NCBI GenBank assembly: GCA_021234155.1
Contig: JAJEKV010000083.1
Span: 1,579,932-1,643,931 of the forward strand
Origin: Isoetes taiwanensis
Lineage: Eukaryota > Streptophyta > Lycopodiopsida > Isoetales > Isoetaceae
DNA: 64,000 nt
Direction: 5' to 3'
How positions within the stretch are numbered: position 1 is the first letter of the stretch; every line of letters begins with the position of its first letter. The position numbers and the translations under genes are program-made. The notes beneath the pieces are model-generated. The model was not told the origin of the DNA and searched no databases. It saw only the letters and a list, made by a program, of their open reading frames with translations. Positions 1 through 12,424 of the stretch are shown piece after piece.

Positions 1-971
1 TTAGTTGATCATGTTCATTTTCATATTCATATTCATCATTCACAGTAATTACACGTTATTTTTCAGATTGAATTTCCAGGACAAAGGACTTTCATAAGTA
101 AATTCAATAAATATTGCTTTCTTAGGACCGGGCAGGCAAAATTTCATAAATCTCACTACTTCCCAGATCTTATCTCCATCGTGAGCCTTCCTCTAATAAA
201 AGAGTATGTATGTCAGTAAACTATGTGACGACAGAGGTATGTATTTGCATGTTCAGTTCATACATTTTTTTTATGATATATATATGTCACAATCTCGGCT
301 AGGTTTTGCTTTAAAGGGGAGAAACGTTATTTTTGTAGCAAATCTTATTCTGTGGTGCTTCTCTTCATCAAATTCGAATATGAAATTGATCCTGTCTCTA
401 AAATTGATCCTATCAAATTCTTCTAATCATATCGGATCATCCCAATATGTCTCTGAAACAGCTCCTTAAAAGCCTTTTAGAAGATTATATTCAATTCTTT
501 GTTTGTTTCTTTGATCTTTCTTGATCTTTATCAAACATCTTTCTTGCAGGAGGAAGCTTTTGGGCGAATCGATGCATATTGTGCCTGGATGTGTCCCCAT
601 CTCTGTTGATTTATCAACCATAAATGATGCAACACACAAAGATGAAGATACCATGACCCAGATCACATAGACTGTACATTTGGCACAATGAATGCTGAAG
701 TCAAAATGACAGAGGAAGAAAAAGCACTTACAATGCTATACTGGGTGAAGGTGGGATATAGAGTCCTCATCGGTTTCATTATTTTGCACCAGAATCTTTG
801 TTAGCTAATTCGATGAAGGACCTTGCAGGATGTTTCTATTTAATGCTAAAAATTGTGAACAACAAGATGCTAAAGTTATTTGCAATTTCTTTCCTTTATA
901 TGTACGCTTATCATTCCATTTTCTTTTTCCATAATTGTGGTGCAAAGATTAAGTTACCCGTCTTTTATGCA
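1..971. other. Upstream flank of the MOM1-like gene; no secure exon
   Basis: No exon here can be placed with confidence. There is a plausible acceptor at about 548 (TTCTTGCAG, then GAGGAAGC), followed by a short open stretch. A second open stretch at about 645-750 contains an acidic segment and ends at a possible donor (GTGAAG, then GTGGGA). Either could be a 5' exon of the MOM1-like gene, whose first secure exon starts at 972. The initiator Met of that gene was not identified and may lie upstream of the window. Confidence 0.3.
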
Positions 972-1460
972 GATTCAAGAGACTGGGATATGGTGGCCTG
1001 GAATGTTATTAAGTAGAAATAAATGGCCCAAGGCCCTTGTTAAAAAGAAATTGGCAGGTAAACACAAGGTTGTGCGTCTTTTTCATCTATTTGATTCATC
1101 TCAAGAATATCTGGTGGTTCGAAAAAGGTAATCATTCTTTGGAAGGACATGTTACATGCAATGGATTATTAATGTTACTATAAACTTTCCTTTAAGTTGT
1201 TTATTGTACCAATTCAAAATTGTATTGGGTTTCTTAGTGTACTAAAATTTCCTTATAAACGAGCGCCTACTGCTTGTGGGTTTTTGAATTCTAGTTTCTC
1301 TTTTCATTACTTTGACTCTATCTAAGTTTGGTTGTCCTAAAACTTGTCTATCCTCCAAAATACAGCTTATTGCGGCCATTCGGGGAGAATCACGATTTAC
1401 TGAAGGACTCAGGAACTGATAGATGTTTCCAATCAGCTGTTTTGGAAGCTCAGATAGTCT
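972..1460 (+). other. PWWP-like module of the MOM1-like protein (exons 1-2)
   Basis: The first secure exon encodes a segment with IWWPG, then a VVRLFHLFDSSQEYLV strand pattern. After the splice come LLRPFGENHDLL and, further on, F-x-x-AV-x-EA. This order (WWPG, V-R-x-F, a strand, an L-x-PF-x-EN turn, then a helix with F-x-x-AV-x-EA) is what PWWP domains show. PWWP domains commonly bind methylated histone lysines and DNA. The first strand, expected just upstream, was not placed. Sure of the pattern, less sure of the family. Confidence 0.5.
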
Positions 1461-4400
1461 ATCAGCAGACTCTTGATGAGTTAAAGGCCAAAGACAATCT
1501 AAGTAAGCAGGATAAGGATCTTGATAGCAAGGACTGTTCTAGTGGTGTTCTCCTCAAGAAGCAAATAAAAACATCTGACCCTGTTCAGGACCACGTAAGG
1601 CACCAATGCAAAACAGCTCATAATTATTCGAAGGGTGATGAACCAGATCCATGCATACAAGGTTCTGATGGAGTGTATAACAGTTGTGGACCTACAAAAA
1701 TTACATCGTAATAATTTGTGCCTGTTTTCATTTGAAAACTACATTTTGGTAGTTAGGCTAATCTAACATCTCCTTGCTATTAGAAGTTCCAGTTCCTGTT
1801 GTATTGAAAAGATCCCTGGAAATCCAGCTTATGCACCTGTTTCTCCTGGTGACATGGGGCATGCTACCAACCAAGGACACTTCTTGATGTCATGTAGCAG
1901 TACTGCTGTTCCAGGATTGGATGTTGAGACAGGTGCCGAATGTGTTGTGGATGGTAGTCAGAGTTTATGTGGTGCTGTCAATACAGCAATAAGTGTTGAG
2001 CCAAATGATGCCGATGGCCCATATGATGAAAGCGGCGCAGGGGTGGCCATGAAATTGGACGGAGAAGCTCATGCATGTCCAAATGCAGATGGTGATCACC
2101 ACAGCCTTGGTGAACCTTGTGGGCAAGGAGAAAGGCTGCTGTAAGCAAACTGTGCCTGCAGTTTTTACTATATTTTCCAATTATTAATACCATTCTTTAC
2201 AGGTGCTGCGATGGAGTAGGTTGCAAAAATACTTATAAGCTTGGTTGCCTGGAACCGCATCTAGGTGATTTATCAAGGGAGGCATGGTACTGTCCTGATT
2301 GTAGGAATAGACAATTAGCTATTTATGGTACAGTGGATACTATTTGGGATATGAGATACGACCAAGGTTCTACCAATTTCTCAACAGCTGTTAATTGTTC
2401 CAATTTGTTCCCAGCTCCTATTGTTCCTCAGGGAGGAGATGACTCTGAGGGAATGTATTTTGTCAAGTGGAAAGGCCAGTCACATATACATAACTCCTGG
2501 ATATCTGAAAATGAGCTCCTCAAGGTAGCCCCCAAAAAGTTAGCTACATTCAAGAAAAACTGCAAACAAGGAAAGGTGTGAATGTTTCTTGAAGCCTTAT
2601 GAATGGTGTATGAGAGATTTTGCACATCAGATTAGTTTTAATCACCTAGCATCAAGATCATGGTGTGTGTTTTAGGAGGTTTATATTGGATCATCTTCAA
2701 CATTTTATAATATAAGCCTTATGGATGGTATATGATATTAGTCTTGATCACCTAGCCGCAAGATCATGGTGTATTTGTTGGGATGTTTATATTGGATCTT
2801 CTACATCCATAATATAATAAGCATGTCGTAAATTTTGCTATAAGACAATGTAGATTGTGAAATTATGTGCCTCCACGAGCGTATTGTCTTCAACTTAACT
2901 CATGGGTGGTAGCCTGTTGTACAGGTGTTGAAATGGGATCCGGAATGGATAGAGCCACATCGGGTGCTTGGAAAACGGAAGTTTGTGAAAGGAGCTGGGA
3001 ACATATGGAACTCTCAAGAAAACGGGGAATGGCTTTTTAAGTGGAAAGGTCTTGGTTATGACCAGTGTACATGGGAAACAGCTGATAGTGGAGTTCTTGC
3101 AACTGAGCAAGTTAAGGAGCTCATTGAGTGCTATAATAAGCGATGCGAGGCTGCATTAGATCGTAGTCATCCTAACAGAGACGAAAAGGTAGGACTTATG
3201 TGTTTTCCTTTTCAGTTTTCTTTTGAAATATTAATTTGTTTAGTACTTTCAGAAGGCAAAACTTCATCCTATTGTTGATTTTGGCGAGCAGCCAGAGTGG
3301 ATTCAAGGTGTGCAGTTGTTTCCACATCAGTTGACTGTTCTGAATAAGCTCCGGAATTGCCATAGAAGTTGTCAGAATGGAATTGTTGTCTATGAGGCCA
3401 GTCAGGTATTGCTTTCCAGTTTTGACTTAGTTTAAAGGCAAATTTGTTTTCTATCTTTTGTGTATCAAACTTACATATGGGACATCAATAAGCGGGTGGT
3501 GGAACCGAGCTTTACTTCTGACCATTCTAGGTAGATCAATATTTGGCGTCTCTCAAATTGGGTCCGTTCATTTTTCCTCATACATTTTGCTTAACAGGAT
3601 TCTATAGGCAACACCCTCTGGAACCATTAGTAAGTGCAATTAAAGTGCACACTTACTCTTGTCTCATCAAACTTCTTTCTCCCTTTCAGTGCCACCCAAA
3701 TTGTCGTTGTCAACTGCTGTCTTATCCCACTTTTTGAGCATAAATTATCAAATCTGTAACCTCCATCATTAATCTTTATCTTGACGTTACCTTGACTCCC
3801 ATCTCAGTTTTAACATGTTTTAACTACTTCCCCTGCTTGAAAGCATCAGATTTCCTTTTTAGAAAATAAATCCACATTTTTGCCGAGTAATTATCAAAAG
3901 AGCAAGAAAGAGTATGAACCTGCAAGAGAAGCTACAGACATGGAACCTCAAAGCTCTGCACGTACCAACTCCAGCACATAATCTGGCCAAGGCGATAGTG
4001 CCTTATGAATAAGTTTCAGTCAATCAATCTGATGACACAGGTAGGAAGGTGAAAAATCGGCATTGGGAGATTGAGCAGAAGTTGATAAGAATCACGCATC
4101 AGAAGCGAGTTTAAATAAAAAAACAACTTATTATGACATGGAAGTAGCCACTAGAACAAAGCAGGAATGGAAGAGATATTAATGCATGATCAATTTTATA
4201 TTGAACAGTTCCTATAATAAGCTTTAATACTCTATTTGTTGTTAATGAATTGCCAGATTTACCTTGCATTTTCCACCTAGCATTATCCTGATAAAGAACG
4301 GATGTATCTACTTTGTCTCAGAGGCCTCAAGGATCTCCTCTAGAAGTTAACAAAGTCTTTCTTTCTCTTTCTATTTTACATAGTATTTGTGCCCTTCCTA

Positions 4401-7400
4401 ATTTCAATTTAATGTGCTGGTTTTTATGTAACCAGGAACGGATATCCTCAACTGTTGCATTTCTTTTGTCTATATTTGAAGAGTTTAAGACTGTTAGACC
4501 TGCGCTGATTGTAGGGCCATCAGATAAAGTTGCTCTCTGGGAGATGGAATTGTGCAACCTGGCCTCAAAACTGAATTGTGTCACATATGTTGGTACAAGG
4601 GATGCGAGAGATGTCATCCAACAGTATGAGTTTGGAGAGTGCATGAAAGCAGACATTGTCATTACAACTTTTGACATTGTAAATTCGGTGTGTTATAATC
4701 TCTTTTTTTGAAACATGGATGTTAGCATAACTCTGGGCTTGTTTGCTTTTCTTCTTATGCTGATCCTGTTCCGCAACAATGATGATATGCCGACCACATT
4801 TGGAATTCATTTGCATTATGTTTTTCATTCACTAGGATCTCAGTTATGGAACGGATGTTTTTCCATGCTTTTGTACAAATGGCTTCATCCCAAAGTTTTG
4901 TAACTTGGATTTTGTTTTGCATAACAAAAAATGATGTCACTGTCTTTCTTGATAGGACATCGACTTTCTGAAGAAATACAATTGGGAGATAATGATAGTT
5001 GATGAAGGCTCAAGGCCAAAGGCATCAAAAACTTATCTGCGTCTATTGAACCAACTGAATGCTATCTTTCGTCTAATATTTCTTTCTGGACCTCTGAAGG
5101 TTGCCTTCAAGCTTCTGTCATTCTTTCGTCATGTCATGGGACATACACAACTAACATACTTCGATTTTTATGGGAATTTTGTAGGGTAATATAGATGAAG
5201 CTCTACAACTTCTTGCATTTGTGAATCATGGGAACAATCCTTCAATTGCTGACAGTGCAGATGGAACAATTAACATAGCACTAAGTGTGCTACTGGAGAA
5301 TCTAAATGAATACATTATACATGAATTTAAAGATGAAGCTTGTTCAAGTTCCATTGTAGAGTACTGGGTTCCAGTTCAGATGCCTTTGGTGCAGGTTCAC
5401 GAGTATTGCAATTTACTTCTACAAAACTACGAAGTTCTGCAATCAGGACAGTATTCTCATCAAGACATTTCACTCCACGATGTTCTCCTAAAGCTACGTG
5501 AAGTAAGTGGCAAGATACGCTGTATGCTTGAACATGTTATTTGAATATGCCACCTTCACTGACAATAAACCTGATATGTTTTACTTTAAAACTAGAACAC
5601 TACAATTCTAGCTGCTGCTCTAGGGCATAATTTATATATAGATGATATTATTCTCTGAAGTTGAAAACTATCACTAAAAGCTGAGCTGAAACTTACTAGG
5701 CAGAATAGAAAAGCCCAATTGAACTGTGCTATTGCTGATCCACCACAAGGAAAAACAAAGCTGGATGACGGCCGAGAAAAACGGATCTCATGTGACTTGT
5801 TGACGTTATGGGTCTAAAGGGCATTGTAAATTTCAGTGCAGAGATTATAAGAATTTTGGCTCAAGCTGCATCACATCGGCAACAAATGAACATGCCTGCT
5901 AGATTCTCTTATAGGCTCTGCATGTTTATTGTTGGAACTTTAGCCTGATTCAACTACAATGATTACCATGGTAAATGGATGGGATGTCAGTCAGAAGCAA
6001 AAGATCGTTTGCATCTCAGTTTGCTACATATCCCTGGGTTATAGACCAATGTCTTTTCTGTATCTTCAGTTTGAAGCCTACAATTGGTCAATGGTCGTAA
6101 CATGTTCCTTGCTTCCAAACCATTTAATTTTCTGCATCCTAGTCAATTGGGGCTTCTTGCTACAGGACACCAATGCACTTTTAGTGTCACAATGCTTCAC
6201 ATGGTGGGAGTACAATCTCAAGAATTAGAATGTGAGGCTTGTCGTCTTGATAAGCAATCACAAGTCTCATTTCATATCAATGGTTCTCATCGAGCAACTG
6301 TCATAATTTATGACTTTAGTTCAACAATGTCGTCTTGATGTTGAAGCTTGATGTCTTCCTGCAGCAAAGCAAGAAATAAAAATTAAGCTTCAACGGTTCT
6401 AATTTGATGGGTGTCTCTACTCTGGTGGCGACATTTACCCAAGAACAAGAATTGGACAACCTCTTGTGATTCTCAAGTTTTAGATCATGTATTTCACCCT
6501 TGAGGTCCCTAAGACTTGTTACATTGCTTTGAGCTGACCTTTAGCAGTAGAAAATGTTTTTGCAGTGCAGATCCAAGGTCAAGTCTGCATTTCTAGGGCC
6601 TCATTCCTTAGGTCTCTTCCTGCTTCAGTCTTCAGGATATCTAAAGGCTCCTTCTTAAGGGGCTGCATAAGTTTCTCCAGATAGATATTAATTGCAATTG
6701 TATGTCATATCCATCTTGATCAAGAGTGGCGACTTGCAAAAAGAACAAAGAAGAGAAACTTTTGTCCACAATTTTCAACCTACACGTCACAAGTTTACAT
6801 CTCCACGTCCAAGTTTGATCTTCATATCAATTTCTGATTTTGCCTCCTGCAGTATCAGGTACTAGATTGGAATAACCAGATTAACCCCTTGCATCGTCGT
6901 CTGACCCCCTGACACGGATTTGACCTCATGTGTCACAATTGGGCTCACCCAACATGTCTTTTGATCACTCAGCAAATCACAAGCAGTAAAATTCAGCATT
7001 TACTCCCATGCTTCACCTGAGCTTTGGTACCATGTCGAATGTCTGGCCTTCCAGACAGCACGAAGCAAAAGAAAGCCAGGCAATAATTAGAATGCATGTT
7101 TTATTAGGTTGAGTGTCCATAACAGATTGCTAACATCTGCTTATCCTAACACCCAGATACTAACCAATTGTGCTTTATACTTTGTATTGTTTATGCAGTG
7201 CTGTAATCACCCATATCTTGTGTCATCGTCTCTGCAAGGATCTATTGTGAAGCATATACCAGCACAGGAATGGTTAGATGCTGGAATTAAGGCAAGTGGA
7301 AAGCTGCACATTCTAGATATGTTCCTCTGCCATCTACATTCCAAGGGTGGAAGAGTCCTAATAGTTACACAGGTCTGCTTAAGTTACATTTGCAAATTTT

Positions 7401-10400
7401 AGAATTGAATAACGAGCATGATGGTGGAATAGACTTATGTGTTGTGTCTACTATGCAGCCAGTTTTGCGCCGAGGACGAAAAGAAGTTTCATTGATGGAT
7501 ATTCTTGAAGATTATTTAAGACAGCGATTTGGTGTTAACTTCTATGAACGTGTTGAAAGTGGTCTTAGTGTGACGAAGAGACAAGCTGCTTTTCAACGGT
7601 TTAATGTTAAGGGTTCTGATCGATTTGTCCTCTTACTTGACGGAAATGTTAAGAATGTGAGCTACAGACTAACGGACCTTGATGCTATCATTATATTTTC
7701 TAGCAATTGGGATCCATCAAAGGATACATCCTATGTAAAACAGCTTTGTCTGAATAGTCAATCAAAGTCATTACCAATCTACAGAATGTATACTCACTTC
7801 TCCATTGAAGAGGGAATACTCATTGCATCAAGTAATAATATAGCTTTGGATCCCAGCACTAACATGAAAAATCAAACCCAATTTTGTCAGCAAGTTCTTA
7901 GATGGCATGCCAAATGCTTGTTGGAATTAGATAGAATTTATGATCAGGAAGCTGGACCTTTGGGCACAGACATAGATCTCAGTAAGCAGTCATTGGCCAT
8001 CAGGTCTAGCTTTGATGGCAACTCTACGATCGACTGGGATCCACTGAAGGTTAGAGCTGTGCTAACTTTCCCCCCTGATAATGCAGTTTCGAGTTTTAGT
8101 GACCCAATGCTTCAAGCTATTTTTTCCACCAAGGATATGCCTGCAAGTAGTGAAAATATTACGAGATCTCTGTATGGCACATTTTCAAAGGCTTTTTATG
8201 AGGATATAGAGGCCAAGGACTTTTGGAGACTTTTATTGGAAGAGAGATATTCAGAGTGCTGGGGAAACCGGAAACTTGGGAGCCATGGTAAAAGCCAGCG
8301 TACAAGGAAAAGGGTGCATTATGCTGCTTTGGATGATGGATCCACCATACCTCTAGAAGATGGAAGGAAAAAAAGGAGGAGAAAACAGGGCGTTAAGATT
8401 GATATTGATGCAGGGGCAACACAGGTTGAGACAGGTGGAAGGCCGGTGGGAATGTCTTCAGTAGACACTCTGGCGATTAATAAAGGTAAAGTTCCATTAA
8501 TGCGTCTTCCTCAAATGAAAGGAGCTTATTTATATACTCATAAAACATGCACCTGCAGATGGGCAGCTATTAAGTGCCGCAGGCCTTGCACAAAGCGCTG
8601 AGCCTATGGAAAATTTAGAGACGAACTGTCAGCAGAGATCTGAAAATTGTAACCATGAAGGACATGTTCGGAATCCTCTGAATCCACAGTTAAGGCAACA
8701 AAAGCATCTCTATAAAAGCATGATGCAGGAGCTGGCGTCATTGTCTGTTGCACTAAATCTACATGTATGTTTGCATTCATTATTTGTGTTTGCTAATTTT
8801 GATTTTTCCAAAATATGTTGATCGATTACTTTTCAGGAGAGTATATCTTCCAGGGCAAATGAACTACTGCTATATGTATTAAATAATTTGCAAGTGAAAG
8901 ATCACCCCGCTCTGCTTCATGCAGTGGAGATTTCTCTGGTAGGGAATCTTGGCCTTCGATGTACTTGTTGGAAAATCATGCTTTGTTTTGGTATGTTATT
9001 GGTTTCTTAGAATATTTAAAAGTTTGATGAGCGCCATTACTGTGTCGCGTGATAAATTTAATGGCAGCTGAATCATATTAGAGAAAATGTAAGTCCTGTG
9101 TTGTGGCTTCTATTGCTTTCTATCAATATGTTTCAGGTCTCGAGCATGTGTCTGCATATGTCAATCTTTTAGACATTATGTTTGTGTTGTGATCTTTGAA
9201 CGGAAGGGATATATCCTGGCTCCAGAACATATATGTTAGAATATTTATAATCATGCAGCCAGCCTGGTCTGGATTATTCTTTTTTCAGTTTTCCCACTTG
9301 TTTATTTACCTGTTTCCTAATATTTGCAATTTTTTATGGACAGTGCTTGATTGCAGCAGAAGAACTTGGTTTTGGTATAGATGTGGGCAGAACACTTGTT
9401 TTAGCAAATACTGTATTGAACACTAATTTGGATGAGCAGAAAGTGAAATTGATTTTCACAAAACTCAGTAAACAGATTAAGAGCAAGCCTTCAACATCAG
9501 CCACACAACACACTGTGCCATGCGAGATGTCATTGCAAAATGGAGCTTCTAGTCAATCTGCTCAAATGCTAGCAAATACAATAGAGGAGTTGAGAAAATA
9601 TCAGAGGGAAAGCATAAAGAGATTGATAGATAACCAGAAGCAGCAACTTCTAATATTCCAGCAAAAAGCAAGTGAGGCAAGAAATATTCTTAACGGCGGA
9701 CGACATGGACTTTTTACTTCCAGTATTCAACCTGTGTGTAGTAGTTTAGAGGTTATGGGGGAGTGCAATGTATTTCAAAATAGATCCCTTGAAATGGTTA
9801 TTAAGGAACGGGAAGTTAAACTCAGGAGTCAACAGAAAGATGTTGATGACAGATTAAACAGGTATTTTAGTAGGCTATTTCAAGAAACAAATGATGGACA
9901 AATACCCCATGGAGAGGTCGTGGAACGAGCTTTGTTATTCCAACATGAAATGGATAAAGAGCATGAGACATTTTTGTATGATTTAAAAAACTTCTTTGCG
10001 TCTGCATTGCAGAATGAACATCAAGTTCCTGATAAATTTCTGGCAGCTGGTACATTAGAGCATTGTTGGTATAATCTTGCCCCAGAACTTGACAATGGTT
10101 CGGTACTAGTGGACACTGTGGCCACGGTGCAAGTAGAACCCACTTCTCAGACTTCATCTGTATGTTCAGTTCCATTATTGCACGATCCATTACATTCAAT
10201 ATCCCCTCTCGGACAGCAAGGGCTGGTATCTGAACAAGTTGCAGAATTTACACAAACGGGTACTGACCATTTGGAGCAACATACCCCAGTTACTGCATCC
10301 TGCTCTCAAATGTTGGTTGAAAGAAGTGGCTGCGATTTGTTAGATGTGTTGGCCCCTCAGGCATTGGCATCAATGGATGGAAGTCGATCAACTCTGAACC

Positions 10401-11969
10401 TTCCAATAACAGTTCAACATTCTACATTAATTCCTAATAATACAGGAGCTGGATCTGGCCAATCCCATGCACCTCGAACTTTAAATGGTGTTTCCAGTTT
10501 TGGAATTTCACCCACTTCTCAGACTTCATCTGTATGTTCAGTTCCATTATTGCACGATCCATTACATTCAATATCCCCTCTCGGACAGCAAGGGCTGGTA
10601 TCTGAACAAGTTGCAGAATTTACACAAACGGGTACTGACCATTTGGAGCAACATACCCCAGTTACTGCATCCTGCTCTCAAATGTTGGTTGAAAGAAGTG
10701 GCTGCGATTTGTTAGATGTGTTGGCCCCTCAGGCATTGGCATCAATGGATGGAAGTCGATCAACTCTGAACCTTCCAATAACAGTTCAACATTCTACATT
10801 AATTCCTAATAATACAGGAGCTGGATCTGGCCAATCCCATGCACCTCGAACTTTAAATGGTGTTTCCAGTTTTGGAATTTCACCAGCACTGGATCCACTT
10901 CAGAATGAGGAGATAAGACTTAAGGAGGAGCAGGAAAAACTGTGGAAAGCATTTAAAAATCAGGTTTACTTCCTTGTCACGTGCTAAGCTATCAATTATA
11001 TTCTTTGTAAGAAGTGTCTATAAATGTAGCAGGATGCCAGCTTAAAGTGCCTCTGTTGGTCTACAGAATGCCCAGATCAAACAAGAGTATGAACTTGAAG
11101 AGAGTGCCTTGAAGAAAAAATATGAGGCACGTTTACAGGAAAAGGAGCGGGATTTTGGTAAAAGATATGAGGACCTTCATCGAAGCATCACAAAGATTGA
11201 AAATAATCGCCGTCTTGCAGATGCACTGAGAGCTAAAGACGCATTTGCTGCTGGAGCAGCAAGAGGTATATTGTCTTGATTTGAATAGGACAGAAGGTAT
11301 AGCCTTACCTGTATTAACTACTTTTCTGTTTTTGGAGCTGCAGTTGAAGTTACCAGTGGTGTTAGGACAGCTGGGTTGGGTACAGGTTTGGCATTTGTAC
11401 CAAATCATTTACCAGTACATGCATATGATGGTAGGGTTGTTGAACAGACAACATTTAGCAACGCTGAGCTTTCATGGAGTACTGCAACTACATTGCTGGG
11501 TCGTCAAGCAATTTCTGGGCCCACAGATATGCAGCTTGCAGATAGTGATATGATAGGAGCAAACCAATTATCAGACTTCCATGCATGCAACGTGCCAACA
11601 AGTTTATCTTTACAAGATTTCGAGCTTAGAATTCCAGGATGCGCTACAATCCCAATGCATGTAACCGCGGGACTAAGTGTGCCAACAATAACCACCACAG
11701 CCTTGGTTGCTGCTCCAGTGTATACAGCATCAGTGATGACAGCGAGCTGTCCAGGTACTGCAACAGAAACTATTGGCTCTACTCTAGATCCCGATTGGGT
11801 GCATGGTACTGCATCAGAAACTATTGGGTCTGCTGTAGATTCCGATTGGGTACGTCTTTTGCACGGAAGTCAATGGGTTTCTCAGGTGGTGATTGACACA
11901 GTGCATAGAATCTTAGGAAGAAAGAACCATTCACATGAATGGTTATTTTACATGTGTATTATACTGTAA
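972..11969 (+). CDS. MOM1: MOM1-like silencing factor (PWWP-like, PHD, chromodomain, degenerate SNF2), 5' end not resolved
   Basis: Exons were joined by frame and GT-AG sites: 972-1127, 1366-1707, 1784-2140, 2203-2575, 2925-3188, 3253-3405, 4436-4687, 4956-5099, 5185-5502, 7199-7372, 7459-8485, 8559-8764, 8837-8938, 9344-10963, 11067-11265, and 11344 to either a donor at 11849/11850 or the stop at 11969. All joins keep the frame. The protein has a PWWP-like segment, a PHD half-finger, two chromodomain-like segments, a SNF2 region lacking its catalytic residues, the conserved block after it that is typical of MOM1 proteins (exons 13-14), and a charged coiled coil (exon 15). MOM1 proteins are nuclear and keep transposons and repeats transcriptionally silent, largely independently of DNA methylation. 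The degenerate ATPase separates it from CHD3/PICKLE remodellers, which share the PHD-chromo-SNF2 order. No frame break is seen, so the gene is probably functional. Confidence 0.82.
2118..2302 (+). other. PHD finger split by an intron, first zinc ligand apparently missing
   Basis: Exon 3 ends in CGQGERLL and exon 4 continues CCDGVGCKNTYKLGCLEPHL, ending WYCPDC. This is the PHD pattern C-G-x-G-x-LLCCD-x-x-GC-x-x-x-Y-x-x-x-CL-x-P-x-L with a W-x-C-x-x-C end. The residue three before the first Cys, normally the first zinc ligand, is Gly (GEPC), and the usual His after Tyr is Lys. The finger may therefore be structurally altered. The 62-bp intron (2141-2202) falls inside the LLCCD motif. Confidence 0.7.
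2453..3188 (+). other. Two chromodomain-like segments of the MOM1-like protein
   Basis: Segment 1 (exon 4) contains MYFVKWKGQSHIHNSWISE. Segment 2 (exon 5) contains WLFKWKGLGYDQCTWE. Both show the chromodomain core (Y/W-x-V/F-KWKG, hydrophobic, then W-E or W-I). The order PHD, chromo, chromo, SNF2 is shared by CHD3-type remodellers and by full-length MOM1-like proteins. An intron of 349 bp separates the two segments. Confidence 0.7.
2595..2824. repeat. Imperfect tandem duplication inside an intron
   Basis: Within the intron at 2576-2924, a segment of about 110-115 bp is repeated in direct orientation. Both copies share GCCTTATG, then GATCACCTAG or AATCACCTAG, then CAAGATCATGGTGT, then TTTATATTGGATC. 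The copies differ at many single positions, so the duplication is old. Confidence 0.7.
3253..7990 (+). other. Degenerate SNF2/helicase region of the MOM1-like protein
   Basis: Exons 6-11 resemble the two SNF2 helicase lobes. They include FPHQLTVLNKLR, a lobe-1 core with IVGPSDKVALWEMEL and DIVITTFDIV, a DEAH-box position reading DEGS in MIVDEGS, LFLSG-like IFLSGPL, a second-lobe start CCNHPYL, then GKLHILDMFL and RVLIVTQ, and finally LLLDGNVKNVSYRLTDLDAIIIFSSNWDP. No Walker A GKT is present where motif I should be (IVVYEASQERISSTV), and motif II has lost its His. This loss of ATPase residues is characteristic of MOM1 proteins. It implies a scaffold rather than a motor. Confidence 0.75.
5503..7198 (+). 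other. Large intron (1.7 kb) of the MOM1-like gene
   Basis: Bounded by GAA/GTAAGT at the donor and TTTATGCAG at the acceptor, with frame kept across it. I see no coding stretch inside that continues the protein. The segment normally found between the two helicase lobes is short or absent in this protein. The intron holds unique AT-rich sequence with no recognisable element. Confidence 0.6.
8837..9470 (+). other. MOM1-type conserved block after the helicase region
   Basis: Exon 13 encodes a helical segment ending in ...LLHAVEISL. Exon 14 begins CLIAAEELGFGIDVGRTLVL and continues to IFTKL. This reproduces the block 'EYV-x-N...VNREP-x-x-x-LQAFQISLCW-AA' that distinguishes MOM1 proteins from other SNF2 relatives. 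It is the main reason for the MOM1 call. The intron between the two halves is 405 bp. Confidence 0.7.
10139..10882 (+). repeat. Perfect 372-bp in-frame tandem duplication inside a MOM1-like exon
   Basis: Copy 1 is 10139-10510 and copy 2 is 10511-10882. Read side by side they appear identical over all 372 bp. The unit is 124 codons, so the frame is kept and the protein gains an exact second copy of a Ser/Thr/Gln-rich, probably disordered segment (begins PTSQTSS, ends SSFGIS). Perfect identity means either a very recent event or an assembly duplication. Confidence 0.9.
11754..11853 (+). repeat. 51-bp in-frame tandem duplication near the MOM1-like C-terminus
   Basis: Two 17-codon units, at 11754-11804 and from 11805, encode the related peptides GTATETIGSTLDPDWVH and GTASETIGSAVDSDWV. 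Several base differences make this older than the 372-bp duplication in the same gene. Confidence 0.8.
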
Positions 11970-12424
11970 ATACGCCGCAGTTCTAACTTCTTGCAAAACA
12001 GACAATTAGAGACTGCATAAAAAGTTTTCAATGGCAGTCAAGGGAACCATTTTTTTGTAGGCGATATACAGATCACAGGGCAGAGAAGTTCTGGACTTTC
12101 TCTTCTTTTGCCTCACAACCCAGACAAATCCCATTAATTAGTAAAAAATGGGCAAGCTTTCCCTTTTGTAAAATATATAGCTGGAATACTAGCAGAGATG
12201 ACGAGTCATTAATTCTCACCACCAACCTTATGCTTGTTTAAGTGGAGGAGGTGGAGGTGCCCTAGAATCAAGGGCGAGAATCCAATGGCGGTATAGGTAT
12301 AGTGGACTAGGATTGGCTGAAAGCATAATATAATCAAGTGCTAACGCACTGTCGATTGCCTTTGGATCTTTGTTGTAGTTGGAACTGTGTTGGCCAACTA
12401 AAAGCTTGTTCCTATTAATTTCAA
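11970..12424. other. Probable 3' flank of the MOM1-like gene
   Basis: No coding sequence recognised. If exon 16 ends at 11849 rather than at the stop at 11969, a further exon could lie here, but none stands out. A short hairpin (AACCATTCACATGAATGGTT) lies just upstream at about 11926-11945. Confidence 0.3.

Noticed and set aside
972-11969. CHD3/PICKLE remodeller
   Set aside because: The domain order is shared, but motif I and the DEAH box are lost, and the block after the helicase is of MOM1 type.
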